The notes: generated from the letters alone by a model not told the origin. Numbered from the stretch's first letter, positions 23,649-35,347 are shown. The stretch is 64,000 bases of DNA from Macrophomina tecta (GCA_024180945.1 JAKSGN010000010.1:558001-622000), one strand, 5' to 3'. Numbers and translations are program-made.

Positions 23649-24384
23649 TTCCGGAGGATTAGGGACTAATTGCCACCCCTTGCTGCTGCTTTGGGTAAGT
23701 CGTGCAATTATCTGGCGGTGAGGCGTTGGTGTTTCGTACGGCTTATACGGCATCGCTTAGCAACCCCCCTTGCTATTACCACCAATCATGAGTCCTCGCT
23801 TCGCCGGAGCACTAAAGGCCGGTGTCAAATGTATACAATCACAAAAAGCATGGTGTTGACAACATGGTGTTGAGCTGCAGCAGCCGCTTCCGCGTAATTG
23901 CAGTGCTACCTACTTACGAGTCGCGCTTGCGACGATGTCGCATAGAGAGATATTTATCACGCACCTGCGAAATCTTGGTGTATAAGCAACGGGAAGTAGA
24001 AACCCGAGGCGACCACGAACTCAAGCTAATAACTCCAAACTTTAATGCTCTCGTTGAGAAAGCAGTACAGCCTCCAGTAGCTCTGTCGCTGCACAAGAGC
24101 AGCGTGCACGTAGTATAGCTATAAGCATAGATATGGAAGAACTAGTCGGAGAAGAAGAAGAAGCTTCGTTTTTTTTTTTTTTTTTGTAATTCAAATACAT
24201 AGTGCAACTGACCAGCTCAAATGGCGGTTGTAGAAGCCACACTGTGAGCCGCTGTTTTGGAAAGCAAGGAAGCTGGTCGTTGACCAAGATCACCATCGAT
24301 CAAGTCAACCGTCTCTGTAGAAGGCCATAACAAACGCCAAAGCGAACTATAGAAAAATGCCTCGCATTACACAGCCTAGCGGCA
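23649..24384. other. Intergenic with poly-T run
   Basis: No gene is recognised. A run of 17 T at 24169-24185 is the only structural mark. The part from about 24250 on may be the 3' UTR of the minus-strand SANT-like gene. Confidence 0.4.
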
Positions 24385-25212
24385 CTATTGAGCATATTTC
24401 TTGAGGTCCGGGAAATTATGCATGTTGAGGATAGTCTTCTTGACAACGGCCATAACCTCGGGTTTCTGTTCGTCACAAACGCCGCGGACCTTGGGAATTC
24501 CCCACTGATTCCGGATGCGATAGTAGGCGCAAGTAAGCCCGCTGATCGTTCGCTCTTGCTGTGGGTACGTCGGCCACAAGCCGTCTTCTTGATGATGTCG
24601 TTTCTGGCCAGCAGGGAAGCGCTCGCGAAACTCTTTCTCAATCTCCTTCCAGGCCATACTGCGCAAGATAGCGCAGACCATGATGAAGGCGCGCTCTTCC
24701 TCACCGTATGCATGGCGAGGCTCGCGACGAGAAGCATCGGCACAACCGTTCCTAGAAGAGTGACTTAGAGAGCTCCGATAGTTGGTGGAGAGCGAATTAT
24801 GATCGGTGTAGTTAGTGCTTCCAGTGCTGCTAGGCCGCCGGTAGTTGAACGTTGAATTGATCGAGGTCCACGACGAGTGCTGGGCAGAGGCGGTGACGCA
24901 TGCGCCAGAGTAATGGGTCCGGACGCGATGGTTACGAGCAGGAAGCGATAGGTGGTTGTGCTCTGCAACATAGCCGTAGTGGGCATAGCCAGGAGAGTGG
25001 CACCGGCTCTGGCTGGCTCTGTTCGAGGCTGAGCGGTTACCTGGCGCAACGAAGTCGAGGGACATTTTCTCAAGACTGCCAGAGTTTGGACTCTTTACAG
25101 TAGCTATTTTGGGATGACCGTTGAAAGAGGAAGGGTTGACGGAGCTCTCGCATCTGTCATTGGATAAAGGGGTGGATGAATCCTCATTGAGGATGTTGCG
25201 GAGATTGCTCAT
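24385..25212 (-). CDS. SANT/Myb-like protein, 275 aa
   Basis: Intact single-exon frame from ATG at 25210-25212 to a stop at 24385. The first ~165 residues are Ser/Thr/Asn-rich and probably disordered. The C-terminal ~105 residues form a conserved-looking helical region: YGEEERAFIMVCAILRSMAW, KEIEKEFRERFP, then RTISGLTCAYYRIRNQWGIP. This resembles fungal Myb/SANT-like DNA-binding domains in which a Trp/hydrophobic-spaced trihelix precedes an R-x-x-x-GL-x-x-x-YYR block. It is likely a nuclear DNA- or chromatin-associated protein. The target is unknown. No decay is visible. Confidence 0.6.
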   Translation of the reverse strand: MSNLRNILNEDSSTPLSNDRCESSVNPSSFNGHPKIATVKSPNSGSLEKMSLDFVAPGNRSASNRASQSRCHSPGYAHYGYVAEHNHLSLPARNHRVRTHYSGACVTASAQHSSWTSINSTFNYRRPSSTGSTNYTDHNSLSTNYRSSLSHSSRNGCADASRREPRHAYGEEERAFIMVCAILRSMAWKEIEKEFRERFPAGQKRHHQEDGLWPTYPQQERTISGLTCAYYRIRNQWGIPKVRGVCDEQKPEVMAVVKKTILNMHNFPDLKKYAQ

Positions 25213-26975
25213 GACGAATGAGGCGATGTGACGGCAAACAAGGCTTAGACGATTCGATCAGTTTCGATAACAAAAGAGCTTGCGTAGGATCCGATGTATG
25301 TGTTCCGGCTGAGCCTTCGTCAAGCAAAGAGGTAGAAGGAGAAGTCGGGGGTTGGTTGTGTGTTCAGCATTCAACCATCCAGCTCTTAAACTACCTATCA
25401 AGCAGCACTTCTTGCAAACTGCAAAATTGTTTGGTCTGATCGACTCAGACTGTCGACTTTGCGTCACCAATGCAAAACGGTAAATACTGGAAGAAGTGCA
25501 GAGGTGTTGTTGATAGACATATGCTTCTGCAGCCATCCGGTGGCCAACACCTCCTCCAATAATGACCCCAGTCAGGGATGCTGTGCCTCCAAAGATGCAT
25601 TGAGTAAAGAGAAATATCAGCGCTCGCGCGCTTTTGGGAAACAGGCCCCGTCCCCGGGCGAATCTTATCGCGTCTAGCAAGGACGCAGGTAACATGAGTC
25701 TGCCCGCCAAGCTGACTGTATCTCCAGGTTCTGCCTTGCTGCTTTATCAAGCGAGTCTGCAGAAGCACGCACTAAAGAGATTAAGAAGCTGGAGGGACCT
25801 GTTGGTTGGTATATTACCGGTGGTGAGACCAGAGAAGCAGCGACATTGGTGGATGAAGGATGCGATGTTGGTTACATAAACGGCAAGCCGCATTCTATGA
25901 ATGCGGATACTGTGGTCAGTACCGGATTTGGGTGCTGAGGGTAGCTGCACCTGACCGCTGCAAGGTTACGCCGAGGCTTCCATTCTGGAGAGAAGAGAAA
26001 GCGGTCACAAACGCGTGTGACACGCCAGAAGGCGGTAGGGCAATGAAAGAGTGTAGTACAGAGTGAGCGGTGGTTGGGCGCGGGGCATCGAGGTGTGATC
26101 TTCTAAGTACACGCACTGCATCCAGGTGGCACAGACAGAAATGAAAGTGACAGAGAAGGACCGACAAGCTGCCGGCTCACGACAGACCGTTTCGACCGAG
26201 TCATCATGTTCTGGTTGGCTAGACATTTGCAACTTCTGAGCGGATAGTTCCTCTAGAAAGGCTCTCATTAACTACTATTGTGCCAATCAACCTAAGTGAG
26301 CGTAGTCAACTGTCGACAGGCGGTGATGGATCAGCGTTCCAAGCGCGGCGCAGATGCTTGTGTTGCGCATCAGCAGCCATAACAAAACACTGCGGCCGAG
26401 TGATAGCGTAACGATTACAGGTATCACGAACAGGGTATATGTTGGTGACACGATATGTTCGGACCGCATCGATCCGCAGACAAAGCATTGCACGGTAGCA
26501 TGCGGCGGTGGTACTCTCCTGCATAGACCCGGGACAATGACTTGTACGATAGGGCCACGCAGGCATACGTTGAGTTTCCTGGAGACCTAATGTGGTAGCT
26601 CGCAGATGTAAAGAGCAGTCTCCAGCGCTGGAACAAGCCGGAGAGGCCGATGCTGGCATCCGGGGGGCGGAGAATATTCACTGCGGCAGTAACGAGGATG
26701 CATGGTACGGTCTTACACAACATGTGCTGTGCTCCTTCTGCAGCGCTGCATTCATCTAGCCAACGAGATCTCTGCAGGGTGCCTGCAGAGCCGTGTTCTG
26801 TCGACGTGCTTAGAAAGTATTAACGATAGCCCCCGGGCTTGCTTGCTGCATATGCTCAGTAAGTCGTTTATTTTTCCCTTTGATATTTGCTCTTTCCCCA
26901 GTGTGCCGCTGGTGGCGTCGCACATGCGTTTCCTTTGCGCGACAAGTTTGCCGTTTTCCCACTTCAACACTTACG
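25213..26975. other. Intergenic, no recognisable gene
   Basis: 1.76 kb between the SANT-like gene (its promoter side) and the LINE A insertion. Several short frames exist on both strands but none shows a family motif. The last ~165 bp, read on the minus strand, form an open frame that would have been continuous with sequence now beyond the LINE. Confidence 0.4.
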
Positions 26976-26991
26976 ACCCCAGCCCAATCAA
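26976..26991. repeat. 5' target-site duplication of LINE A
   Basis: ACCCCAGCCCAATCAA, 16 bp, repeated exactly at 32727-32742 after the LINE tail. Confidence 0.9.
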
Positions 26992-27118
26992 AAAACAACC
27001 ACCTGCAGCGAGAACGAGTTCTTGGAATTACTCCTCACAACCACGCGCAATCGCCCTGCAACACGCGTCAAACCGCTCTACTGGCAATCCGCTATCGCCC
27101 AATACCGGATTGTCCGCT

Positions 27119-28652
27119 ATGGCGGCCGCCGACGCCTTGCGACCGGGCGATAACCCACTTTCGCTCTACGAGCACGCCGCACAGCTTAGGACCCAGGCAA
27201 AGCAGCTCCTTTGACGATGCAGGCGAACACAGACGCAGCTTCCGCTACCACACCATCGCCCCGCTGATTGAGAGCGCTATTAGGCTTTGCGACAAAGCCC
27301 TCGGCTAACCGACGCCGGCCGAGCTGAAGGCGGTCGTGAACTCAGTCCTCCAGACGGCGAACGACATCAAGAAGGACACCAGCGCCATCAAGCGCACTAC
27401 TGACACCATTAACACGGCAGCCCCTGCTGCGCAGCAGAACATACAGCAGAGCCCCATGACCTGGGCGCGAGTAGCAGCGCTGCGAACGGCAGCGACGGCG
27501 CAAACGCAGCCTAACCTCACGCCGAGCCCGACCGAGAAATGTCGCGAACTGGTGATCAAGCTTACGGACCCGCAGATGATCAGCCACCTCCGCTTGCAGT
27601 CCCCGACCCACCTGAAAGAACGCATTAACCGTGCCCTGAAGTCGCAGACGGACCCCGAGGTAAACAGGATCCAGGTAGTGGCGGCGAAGCAGCTTCGGAG
27701 CGGGGATATCGCGGCATATACAAGGAACCAGCAAGAGAAGGAGACGCTGCAAGAGAACGTCCACGACTAGGTGGAGACTTTCGGAGGGTCGGCGCGTATC
27801 GTGACGCAGACTTACGGCGTCATCGTGCACGGCGTACATACAAAGTCGATAGATCCCTCAGATATGGAGAATGCCATCAAGCTGCTCCAGGCAGAGAACA
27901 AGCCATTGCTCCCCGATGCCGAAATCAGATATGTGGGCTGGCTAACCAAGGCTTCCACTAACAAAAGGGCGTCGTCCCTGGTGGTAGAATTTAGTAGACC
28001 TGAAGACGCTAACGCAGCAATCACGGGCGGAATGGTGTGGCAAGCGGAGATGCTCTCGTGCGAGCTCTACGACCGAACGTGCAAGTCAAGCAGTGCTTCA
28101 ATTGCCAAAAATACGGCCACATAGGAACCCAGTGTCAAGCACCGCAAGCCTGCGGCTACTGCGCAGGCCAGCACAGCTCCAAGGAATGCGGCCAGAAGGA
28201 GGATCCGAACGCGGAGCGCAAGTGCGCCGCGTGCCAAGCGCTCTAACACAGCGTGGAGCGCGGTCTGCCCAGAGAGGAAGAAGGAGAAGGACAGAGTGGA
28301 GCGAGCCAAGGCCATGAGGCCATTCCTTCATCCGGAAAACATCAGCAAGAGAGTATCAGCCACGACGCAGGCACCAACGCGGATAGCTCAACCTACAGAA
28401 CGGATGACGAACCAAACGTCGGTAGTTCCGGCACCACGCCTGACCAGGAAGCGCGGAAGACCGAGGTCACTGCACGCCGAACCTGAAGACGAGTTGATGA
28501 GAAGCGAGCGGCAGGAAGAAATCGATGGCCTCATCAGGGCAAGCCAGCAGCTCCGGGAGGAGGCGCTGGCCATGTCGAGCAGGCAAGCCGTGAATACTCA
28601 GCAGCTAAGCACACAGCCACTCAACAACGAGATCACAGTGCTTGATGATTAA
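27119..28652 (+). pseudogene. LINE A ORF1 (gag-like, zinc knuckles), disrupted
   Basis: RNA-binding nucleocapsid-like protein of the element. From ATG 27119 it has a helical N-terminal part, a central RNA-binding-like domain, and zinc knuckles CFNCQKYGHIGTQC and CGYCAGQHSSKEC near 28090-28190. A basic tail ending NNEITVLDD follows. Damage: one extra T near 27209 (the twin-primed copy has CTCCTTGAC); TAA 27306-27308; TAG 27768-27770; a one-base loss near 28079; TAA 28244-28246; and a further shift just after it. The stops fit CAA/CAG-to-TAA/TAG. The ORF1 stop at 28650-28652 overlaps the ORF2 start codon. Confidence 0.82.
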
Positions 28653-31600
28653 AGATCGGCAGGTCTCCATCTTGCAGTACAACGTCATGAGATCTAGAAC
28701 TAAGGTGATGGCCCCCCTTTTTCGGGACAGGCGGACACGCGAGTTCGACATCATTGCCCTACAAGAACCGTGGAGGAACCCCTTCCAAGATACGACATAC
28801 CACCCACTAAAGAGGGAGTTCGAGCTATTGCACTTTAACGGTCCAGCCCGGGTGTGCATTTTTGTGAAGAAACAAATAGCACCCTCCTCATAGACGGCCA
28901 CCTACCACACACCCGACCTTTGCACAATTCACCTCAAAGGGATAGACAGCATCACCGGGAACGGAACCATCCACATACATAATATCTATAATCCCCCAAG
29001 ATGGATCAACCACACAAGTACCCTGGGCGCATTGGTGACGGCGCTTCGGGAGCACCCAGGCGACCACCATATCGTGCTCGGGGACTTCAACCTGCACCAC
29101 CCGCTCTGGACCGGACCGACGTACCGTGACCAGGATCAAGAGGCGGATGAGCTGATCCACATACTAGAAGACTTCTCGTTACAGCTAGTCTCCCCTCCAG
29201 GGACCCCGACCTTTGAAAGGGGCAACGCGCAGACTACGATAGACCTGGTCTTTATGACGACAGAGATGCGAGAATGCACAATTAAATGCCAAGTAAGACG
29301 CGACCTTCAGCAGGATTCAGACCACACCCCTATAGCCACAACCCTGGACCTCTCAGCCCCCGTGCGGCCCCCGGAAACGAAGCCGAACTGGAGGTACACA
29401 GACACCGAAAAGCTGACACAAGCGTTTCTAAATAACATCCACCCAGAAGCAGCCCCGGACTCAATTGAGGCACTGGAGAACTACACCAACAATATAGTCC
29501 AAGCCATTCAGAAAGCCATCGAAGCATCCACCCCAACACTAACAGTCTCTCCTTAGTCACTGCCTGGCTGGACAAAGGAGTGTAAGAAGGTACAGATGGA
29601 AACACGGAGGCTTCGTAGAGCCTGGCAGAGGTCTAGGTCGGATGAGGATTGGGAAAGGTACCGTTCTATGAGGAACCAGAAAGGCAGACTCATCCAGAAA
29701 ACGCTGAAGCAGGAGCACCGCGCGAAGATTGAGGATGCGGCCACGAAAGAGAACGGCATCTGGAGATTGGCCAAGTGGGCACAAAACCGGGAAGGACTTA
29801 CGCCTAAGCCAGTTCCAGCCCTTCGAAAACCAGACGCAGGACTCGCAGAGCGATCGGAGGAGAAGCTCGATATACTCCAAAAGGCTTTCTTTCCCAAGCC
29901 CCCAGAAGCGGACCTATCGGACATCAACGGTCTTAGCTATCCACCGGGAACCCTCTGGCCGGATATCACAGAGGAAGAAGTCAAATACGCCATCCAGAGG
30001 GCAAAGCCGTGGAAAGCCCCAGGCCCCGACGGAATCCCAAATGGAATCCTACAAACACTCGCACCCACCCTTGCTCCGATCCTTACGAAGTTATATAACG
30101 CCAGTCTATCTCTAGAACACTGCCCGGGCCACTTCAGACAGTCGACCACACTAGCGCTGCGAAAGCCGAACAAAGAAGACTATACAGATCCCAAATCTTA
30201 CCGGCCTATCGCTCTCACGAATACCGTGGGAAAAGCTCTCGAGGCTATTATAGCTAGGCGGATAAGCTACCTCGTCGAGTGCTTCAACCTACTATCACAG
30301 AGCCACATCGGAGGTCGGAGGGGCCGATCTACGGAACATGCAATACACTTTCTCGTCGAAGCTATTCAGAGCGCATGGAACTCCGTAGATCCTCGAGTCG
30401 CGACACTGCTCCAGCTGGACGTGTCCGGAGCGTACGACAACGTACCCCAACCCTCGTCTCCTACACAATTTACGAAAAAGACACATAGGGGGTAGGGTAG
30501 CGGGATGGATTCGAAGCTTTCTATCAGGAAGGAAAACAACACTAAGGCTAAGCGATGGGGCGGAAGCGTGCTACAACACGCCCACAGGTATTCCCCAAGG
30601 TTCTCCCCTATCCCCTATACTATATCTCTTCTATAATGCGGATCTACTAGAAACGTGTGCGATGCAGGGAGTCATGGTAATTGGATACATTGACGACGTA
30701 AACCTGCTGGCAATTAGTCCGTCAACAGAAGAGAACTGTCGGCGTTTGACATCAGCCCATAACCATGCCGAAATATGGGCAGCAACACACGCGTCAGTAT
30801 TCGCCACGAAGAAGTACGAGCTCACACATTTCTCTAGAAGTCCCACGTCCTTCAATATGGAGCGCGGAATCACCCTAGCAAGCCACGACATTCGACCAAG
30901 CCGTAGCTGTCGCTTCCTCGGAGTCCGGCTAGACCAAAAGCTGAACGGCAAAGATCACATTAGTCAGGTCCAGGTGAATGGGACAAAGGCGCTGACGGCA
31001 CTAACATGTATCGCCGGATCAACGTGGGGAACTCCCACGCTTGGCCTGCGCCAAATCTACAGGAGTATAATCCTCCCGCGTGCTCTCTACTGCTGCAGCA
31101 TCTGGGCCCTGGGGAACCATGTGAACAAGAATATAGAAGCGAAGCTAAAGAGCGTGATAGAACGGATCCAGTCCCGGGCAGCACGGATCATAGCTGGCGC
31201 CTATAGAGCCACGTCGAAGGCCGCACTCGACACAGAGCTCTTTCTCCTCCCCGCAGCACAACTAATTAAGAAAACCATGGGCGAAGCATTCCTAAGGATA
31301 GCATCAAGCCCATTGTACGGAGACGTTGTCCGGCTTGCAGAGGAGAGATGGGGCTCGAACAAACGGGCCTTCCCGACTGCATCCAGCCCACTCCTGCACA
31401 TACGAGACCAGTGGAAGACCAAGCTTAGCGAAGAACATATGGCCAACATCGAACAAAGGCTGCCACACCTCTTCTTCCCTTGGTGGAGGCCGCCACCGGT
31501 AGAGATTATGGACTCTAAAGAACTAGCAATAGCGCGGCACAACCAGGTCCGGGACGGTACAAGAGGAGTATCTATTTACACGGATGGGAGCGCGGTTAAC

Positions 31601-32506
31601 GGCCATGTTGGTGCGGCTGCAACAGCCCCGAGTGTCAATATGAGCCGCAAGATGTACATGGGGTCGGTCATGGGTGCCACAGTGTACGCAGCGGAGCTCC
31701 AAGGGATCAAAATGGCACTAGAAATTGCGGATGCCGCAATGTCGCAGGGGAACACAAAGTTCCTAGTATTTACGGATAATCAAGCGGCACTGCGAGCCTT
31801 AGTCCACCCGGGTGATCAATCCGGCCAGCAGATACTCGCATCAGCCATCCTGAAGCTGCTGAATCTCTGGAAAGCAGGTGCCTCCTTCGAGTTCTACTGG
31901 ATCCCCGCTCACCAAGGTGTCCCTGGCAACGAAGAAGCAGACACGCTGGCCAAGGCGGCGGCACAAGAAGGACTTACCTTGGAGGCTGGGGACCGCGCCA
32001 CAGGACCATGCATGCAAGACAGCTTGATAGCGGCACTCAGACAATCTATTCATCAGACAGTGATGGAGGAGTGGAAGAAGCTCTGGCGAGAGAACGCACG
32101 CGGGCGTCAACTATTCAAGGTGGCGCCCGAACCAACAAGAAAGTCACTGGATCTCTACCGCGGCACACCAAGGGCGCTGAGCTCGCTAATCATACAGATG
32201 AGAACGGGCAAGATTGGTCTACGGCACTTCCTCCACCAGAGGAAAGTGCCAGGTATAGGATCGGACGAATGCGAATGCGGGCAAGGATTGCAGACAGTCA
32301 GCCACGTGCTGTATACGTGTAGCAGATTCAGCGAGCTGAGGCTCACCTTCCGTACGCCGGACGGGAAGGGTAGGAGTCGATGGACGGCAGATCTGAGGAA
32401 GATGCTGAGCCAGCGCAGCACCGCTATAGCAGCAGCAAAGTTCATGATGGCAACCAAGCTCCTTGGGCAATTCGGAGCGACATCGCCCCCACAGCATGAA
32501 GCTTGA
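28645..32506 (+). pseudogene. LINE A ORF2: endonuclease, reverse transcriptase, RNase H
   Basis: The polyprotein starts at ATG 28645, inside the end of ORF1. The exonuclease-endonuclease-phosphatase domain (28650-29560) shows LQYNVMRS, ALQEPW, LGDFNLHH and SDHTPI. Reverse transcriptase motifs are KAPGPDGIPN, YRPIALTN, LQLDVSGAYDNV, GIPQGSPLSPILY and catalytic YIDDVN near 30688. RNase H is well preserved: YTDGSAVNG, AELQGIKMAL, TDNQAAL, IPAHQGVPGNEEAD. A CECGQGLQTVSHVLYTC cluster and helical tail follow. Damage: TAG 28891-28893, TAG 29554-29556 (both likely from Trp TGG), and a frameshift near 30443 inside the AYDNV motif. The 614-codon frame 30662-32506 is intact. Confidence 0.9.
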
Positions 32507-32726
32507 CACTGGAGGAAGACGGAATAGTTTACGGAGATTGTTGGCACTGCGGGAAGACTGTAGTGCCAAGATACATGTACGTAGGTGCATGCAAAATAGA
32601 TAGAGAGTAGGCCAAGCTCCACTACCTTGTTTCGGCTCAAACGGGCCTAGCGGGCGCGGTGGAGCCGGCCGCATGCCGCATAGCTGCCTTCGGCGGCTGG
32701 GACGGTCTATGAATTCATCATCATCA

Positions 32727-32742
32727 ACCCCAGCCCAATCAA
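32727..32742. repeat. 3' target-site duplication of LINE A
   Basis: Exact 16-bp copy of 26976-26991. Confidence 0.9.
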
Positions 32743-33271
32743 TCTCGGCGAAAAATAACTCAGGCATTGGTATTTACTTAGCATCAGTAGCATCATTTAA
32801 TGAAGCAGCAGTATCTTAATCATTAATAACGCTGAATGAAAATATGTCCATTCAATGAGGCATTGTAGTGTTGTAGCGAATGTGAAACGCATGAATGTCG
32901 GTTTGCAGAGGGTAATGCAGCGACTGTAAGAATCGTGTTTAATGATTACAAGCAAACAGAACAATGATAATGTACCGCAATAATCGTAACGCAAGAGCGA
33001 GGGGTAGTTTTCCCAACGGCCGGAAATTATATGTGGTAGCCAAAAAATATTTAGGAGGTAACCTAAATATTTTCCTATGCGTTCTATCATAATACTGTAC
33101 CTAAAAAAGCCGCATCAGATTGAAAGATTAAGTGTTATGGAATGCGGAGAAAGAAGATAGTTTTCTGTCTCGGTGACGCGCCTGGGGCTGGTTTTATAGC
33201 CCCTGTGGCTGCCTAGGCACGTGCTCAGGCACGTGCCTGGCCTGGTATTCACCCTTTGCTATCTATCTACC
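32743..33271. other. Intergenic; contains a perfect 11-bp hairpin
   Basis: No gene is recognised. AAATATTTAGG (33045-33055) and CCTAAATATTT (33062-33072) form an 11-bp perfect stem with a 6-nt loop. Tandem GCACGTGC palindromes lie near 33217-33236. Confidence 0.5.
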
Positions 33272-33283
33272 TAAAGTGAAGGC
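33272..33283. repeat. 5' target-site duplication of ORF1-only element
   Basis: TAAAGTGAAGGC, repeated exactly at 35079-35090 after the (ATC)n tail. Confidence 0.85.
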
Positions 33284-35025
33284 AGAGCGCAGGTGATCAG
33301 CCAGAAGCAGAGCTGCAATCAAGTGATCCAATCCAGAACACCCTGTGTAGACAACACAAGCGAACAATGCCGGCCGACGAGGACGATGGGGGCGGATACG
33401 CGACCGTTGGCGCGTCGCGACGCGCCGCGCGTCTCCAAGCCCGACGAACCGACTATCACGCCCTTCACACAGGCAGACCAACAAGGGAGCGTAGATCTCA
33501 CGCAACTACCGTACCCGACCTACCGAGCGAATCGAGCGAATCGACCTTGGACGACGTGATTGGCTTACTCAACGTCATTGTCGCGCAGAATAACCAGCTC
33601 ACAGAGCGGAACGAAGCGCTTGCGAAACAAGTGGCTAGGAACGAAGATGAGATCATGCGGCTGCGCAGCGCGCTCGAGATGTCGGAGGAAACGCAGGTCA
33701 AGATGGAAGAACGCATGGGAAAGATGGAGAAACAGATGGCGGCGCTCGTCGAGACGACGCGCAGGAACCTGACCTCACAGTCGCAGATCAACGCGAGTTA
33801 CGCAAGCGCTCTCAAGAACATGCCGGCAACGCCACCAACGTCCGCGAACACTAGCCCAGCGTTGATGCCAGCCGTGCCGGTACGCGCCGCGATCACGAAC
33901 ACACCATTGCCGCTATCGCCGCCGCCAGCGATCGAGCTCGACCTCTCCGAAGCCAACGTTGACACCGCAAAGCCGGGAGACATACGCGCGCTCTTTCAGA
34001 GAGCGCTCGAAAGCCAGGAAGCGACCAAGAACATCAAGTGCTGTGGCCTGACGAGGTATGCGAGCGACGTGGCGAAAGTGCGGCTCCTCTTCCGCTCCAA
34101 GGATGACGAGGAAACTGTTAGATCGCACAGCGGCTGGCTTGAGACAGCATTCAGAGGCGCGAGGATGAGAGGCCGACAATGGTACCCGGTAAAGGTGGAC
34201 AGCGTTAACAAGATGGCGGTATTCAACGAGGAGCGCACGGCTCTACGAGTAGATGCTTACGAATTGATGAGCAAAGAGAACTATGTGGAGATTGTGCATG
34301 CGCGCTGGCTGAGCAAGCCAAGCGACCGACTGTACGGATCAGTGGTGATTTACTTGACGAAGAAAAGCGAAGCGGACACGCTCCTGGAAAGCAGAGTGAT
34401 GGACATCGGCGGAGAAGCGGCGTACACCGTGTTCGAGCACCGGCCTCGTCCCCGGCGCTGCTTCCGATGCCAGAGCTACCCCCACCAGCAATTTCGATGC
34501 ACGAGCGAAGAGAGGTGCGTAAAGTGCGCGGGTATTGGACACAAGGAAGGTGACTGCAATTCGAGTGTTGAGAAGTGCGTGGCTTGCGGCGGCCCACACA
34601 GGGCAGACGATCGAGGCTGCCCGAGGTACAAGAAGCTGCTGGAGGAGATGATGGGGAGGTCGGAGAGGTAGAGTATGGAGAAAAGAGGAGGAAGCTGTTG
34701 AAACGGAGGCGATCAGGCCTTGTGGTTAATGGTCTCTCGGTGCTTGCTGCCCCGCCGTTAGAGGGGCGGGCAACACTCAGGAAAGCGCTCTTGATGGAAA
34801 CCAGGAGGCAGGACGGTCAAGGTAACAGGGTAAGGATGGCTTTCGTATTCTACTAACTTTAGGGATTTCTCGTTTCCCCCACTTCTTTCTCGCTGAATGA
34901 CTGCTTGTATTCCACTGTTGTTCTCTCAATTTTTGGGCTTTGGATGAACCGGGATCTTCATGTATTTTAAAAGTATTTGTAGCGCGTCTTTTCCCTATGG
35001 TCTATAGAGGCCGACGGGGTGTATG

Positions 35026-35078
<53 letters not shown>
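33284..35078 (+). mobile_element. ORF1-only non-LTR element, 1.8 kb, with (ATC)n tail
   Basis: A complete-looking insertion bounded by 12-bp target duplications. It has an 83-bp leader, one intact 434-codon LINE-type ORF1, a ~355-bp 3' region and a 53-nt (ATC)n tail. No endonuclease or reverse transcriptase sequence is present. The last bases before the tail (TATGAATCATC) resemble the end of LINE A (TATGAATTCATC). Mobilisation in trans by a LINE A-type ORF2 protein is therefore an attractive inference. Confidence 0.82.
33367..34671 (+). CDS. LINE-type ORF1 (gag-like) protein, intact, 434 aa
   Basis: A nucleic-acid-binding ORF1 protein of the Tad1/I-type. The N-terminus is basic and disordered. 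A coiled coil spans about residues 60-140 (NNQLTERNEALAKQ then EERMGKMEKQM). A Pro/Ala linker is followed by an RRM-like core with WLETAFRGARMRG and ARWLSKPSDRLYG. Three C-terminal zinc knuckles follow: CFRCQSYPHQQFRC (~365), CVKCAGIGHKEGDC (~383) and CVACGGPHRADDRGC (~403). There are no stops or shifts, unlike every other LINE ORF in the window except the family D ORF1. It is not followed by an ORF2. The ATG at 33367 is the first in the element. Confidence 0.87.
   Translation: MPADEDDGGGYATVGASRRAARLQARRTDYHALHTGRPTRERRSHATTVPDLPSESSESTLDDVIGLLNVIVAQNNQLTERNEALAKQVARNEDEIMRLRSALEMSEETQVKMEERMGKMEKQMAALVETTRRNLTSQSQINASYASALKNMPATPPTSANTSPALMPAVPVRAAITNTPLPLSPPPAIELDLSEANVDTAKPGDIRALFQRALESQEATKNIKCCGLTRYASDVAKVRLLFRSKDDEETVRSHSGWLETAFRGARMRGRQWYPVKVDSVNKMAVFNEERTALRVDAYELMSKENYVEIVHARWLSKPSDRLYGSVVIYLTKKSEADTLLESRVMDIGGEAAYTVFEHRPRPRRCFRCQSYPHQQFRCTSEERCVKCAGIGHKEGDCNSSVEKCVACGGPHRADDRGCPRYKKLLEEMMGRSER

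Positions 35079-35079
<1 letters not shown>
35027..35079 (+). repeat. (ATC)n microsatellite tail
   Basis: 53 nt of uninterrupted ATC units forming the 3' tail of the ORF1-only element. Confidence 0.95.
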
Positions 35080-35090
35080 AAAGTGAAGGC
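35079..35090. repeat. 3' target-site duplication of ORF1-only element
   Basis: Exact copy of 33272-33283; its first T may be shared with the tail. Confidence 0.85.
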
Positions 35091-35347
35091 CAAAATCCGT
35101 AACATTAAGTGTGCATTAAAAAATTTTAATTTTCAATCTTAGCGCCCGATAAAGAATCTCCGCATCAAAATATTAACTAAAGAAATTTTTATATAGCAGC
35201 TCGTGTGAACACCTATTACCTAAATTTACCTCAATAATAGCTCTTCTCTCTCCATATATATATTGAAGCTTACCGACCTTCCTAGGCCTACTACACAATT
35301 GAACAAGCCAGCAACTCTATTAAATTCTTGAACAAAACCATCTTACA

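Larger units (their letters stand above)
26992..32726 (+). mobile_element. LINE family A (Tad1/I-like), full length, 5.7 kb
   Basis: A complete non-LTR retrotransposon: leader of about 127 bp, ORF1 with zinc knuckles, ORF2 with endonuclease, reverse transcriptase and RNase H, a 3' UTR, and a short (ATC)n tail (32717-32726). It is bounded by identical 16-bp target duplications, so both ends are exact. The 5' end AAAACAACC recurs in the twin-primed copy at 22260, confirming it as the element start. Both ORFs are broken by stops and frameshifts, so this copy is dead. Confidence 0.92.

Noticed and set aside
33205..33245. Tandem GCACGTGC palindromes as a bHLH operator
   Set aside because: Short palindromes without an adjacent intact gene they could control; left as a note only.
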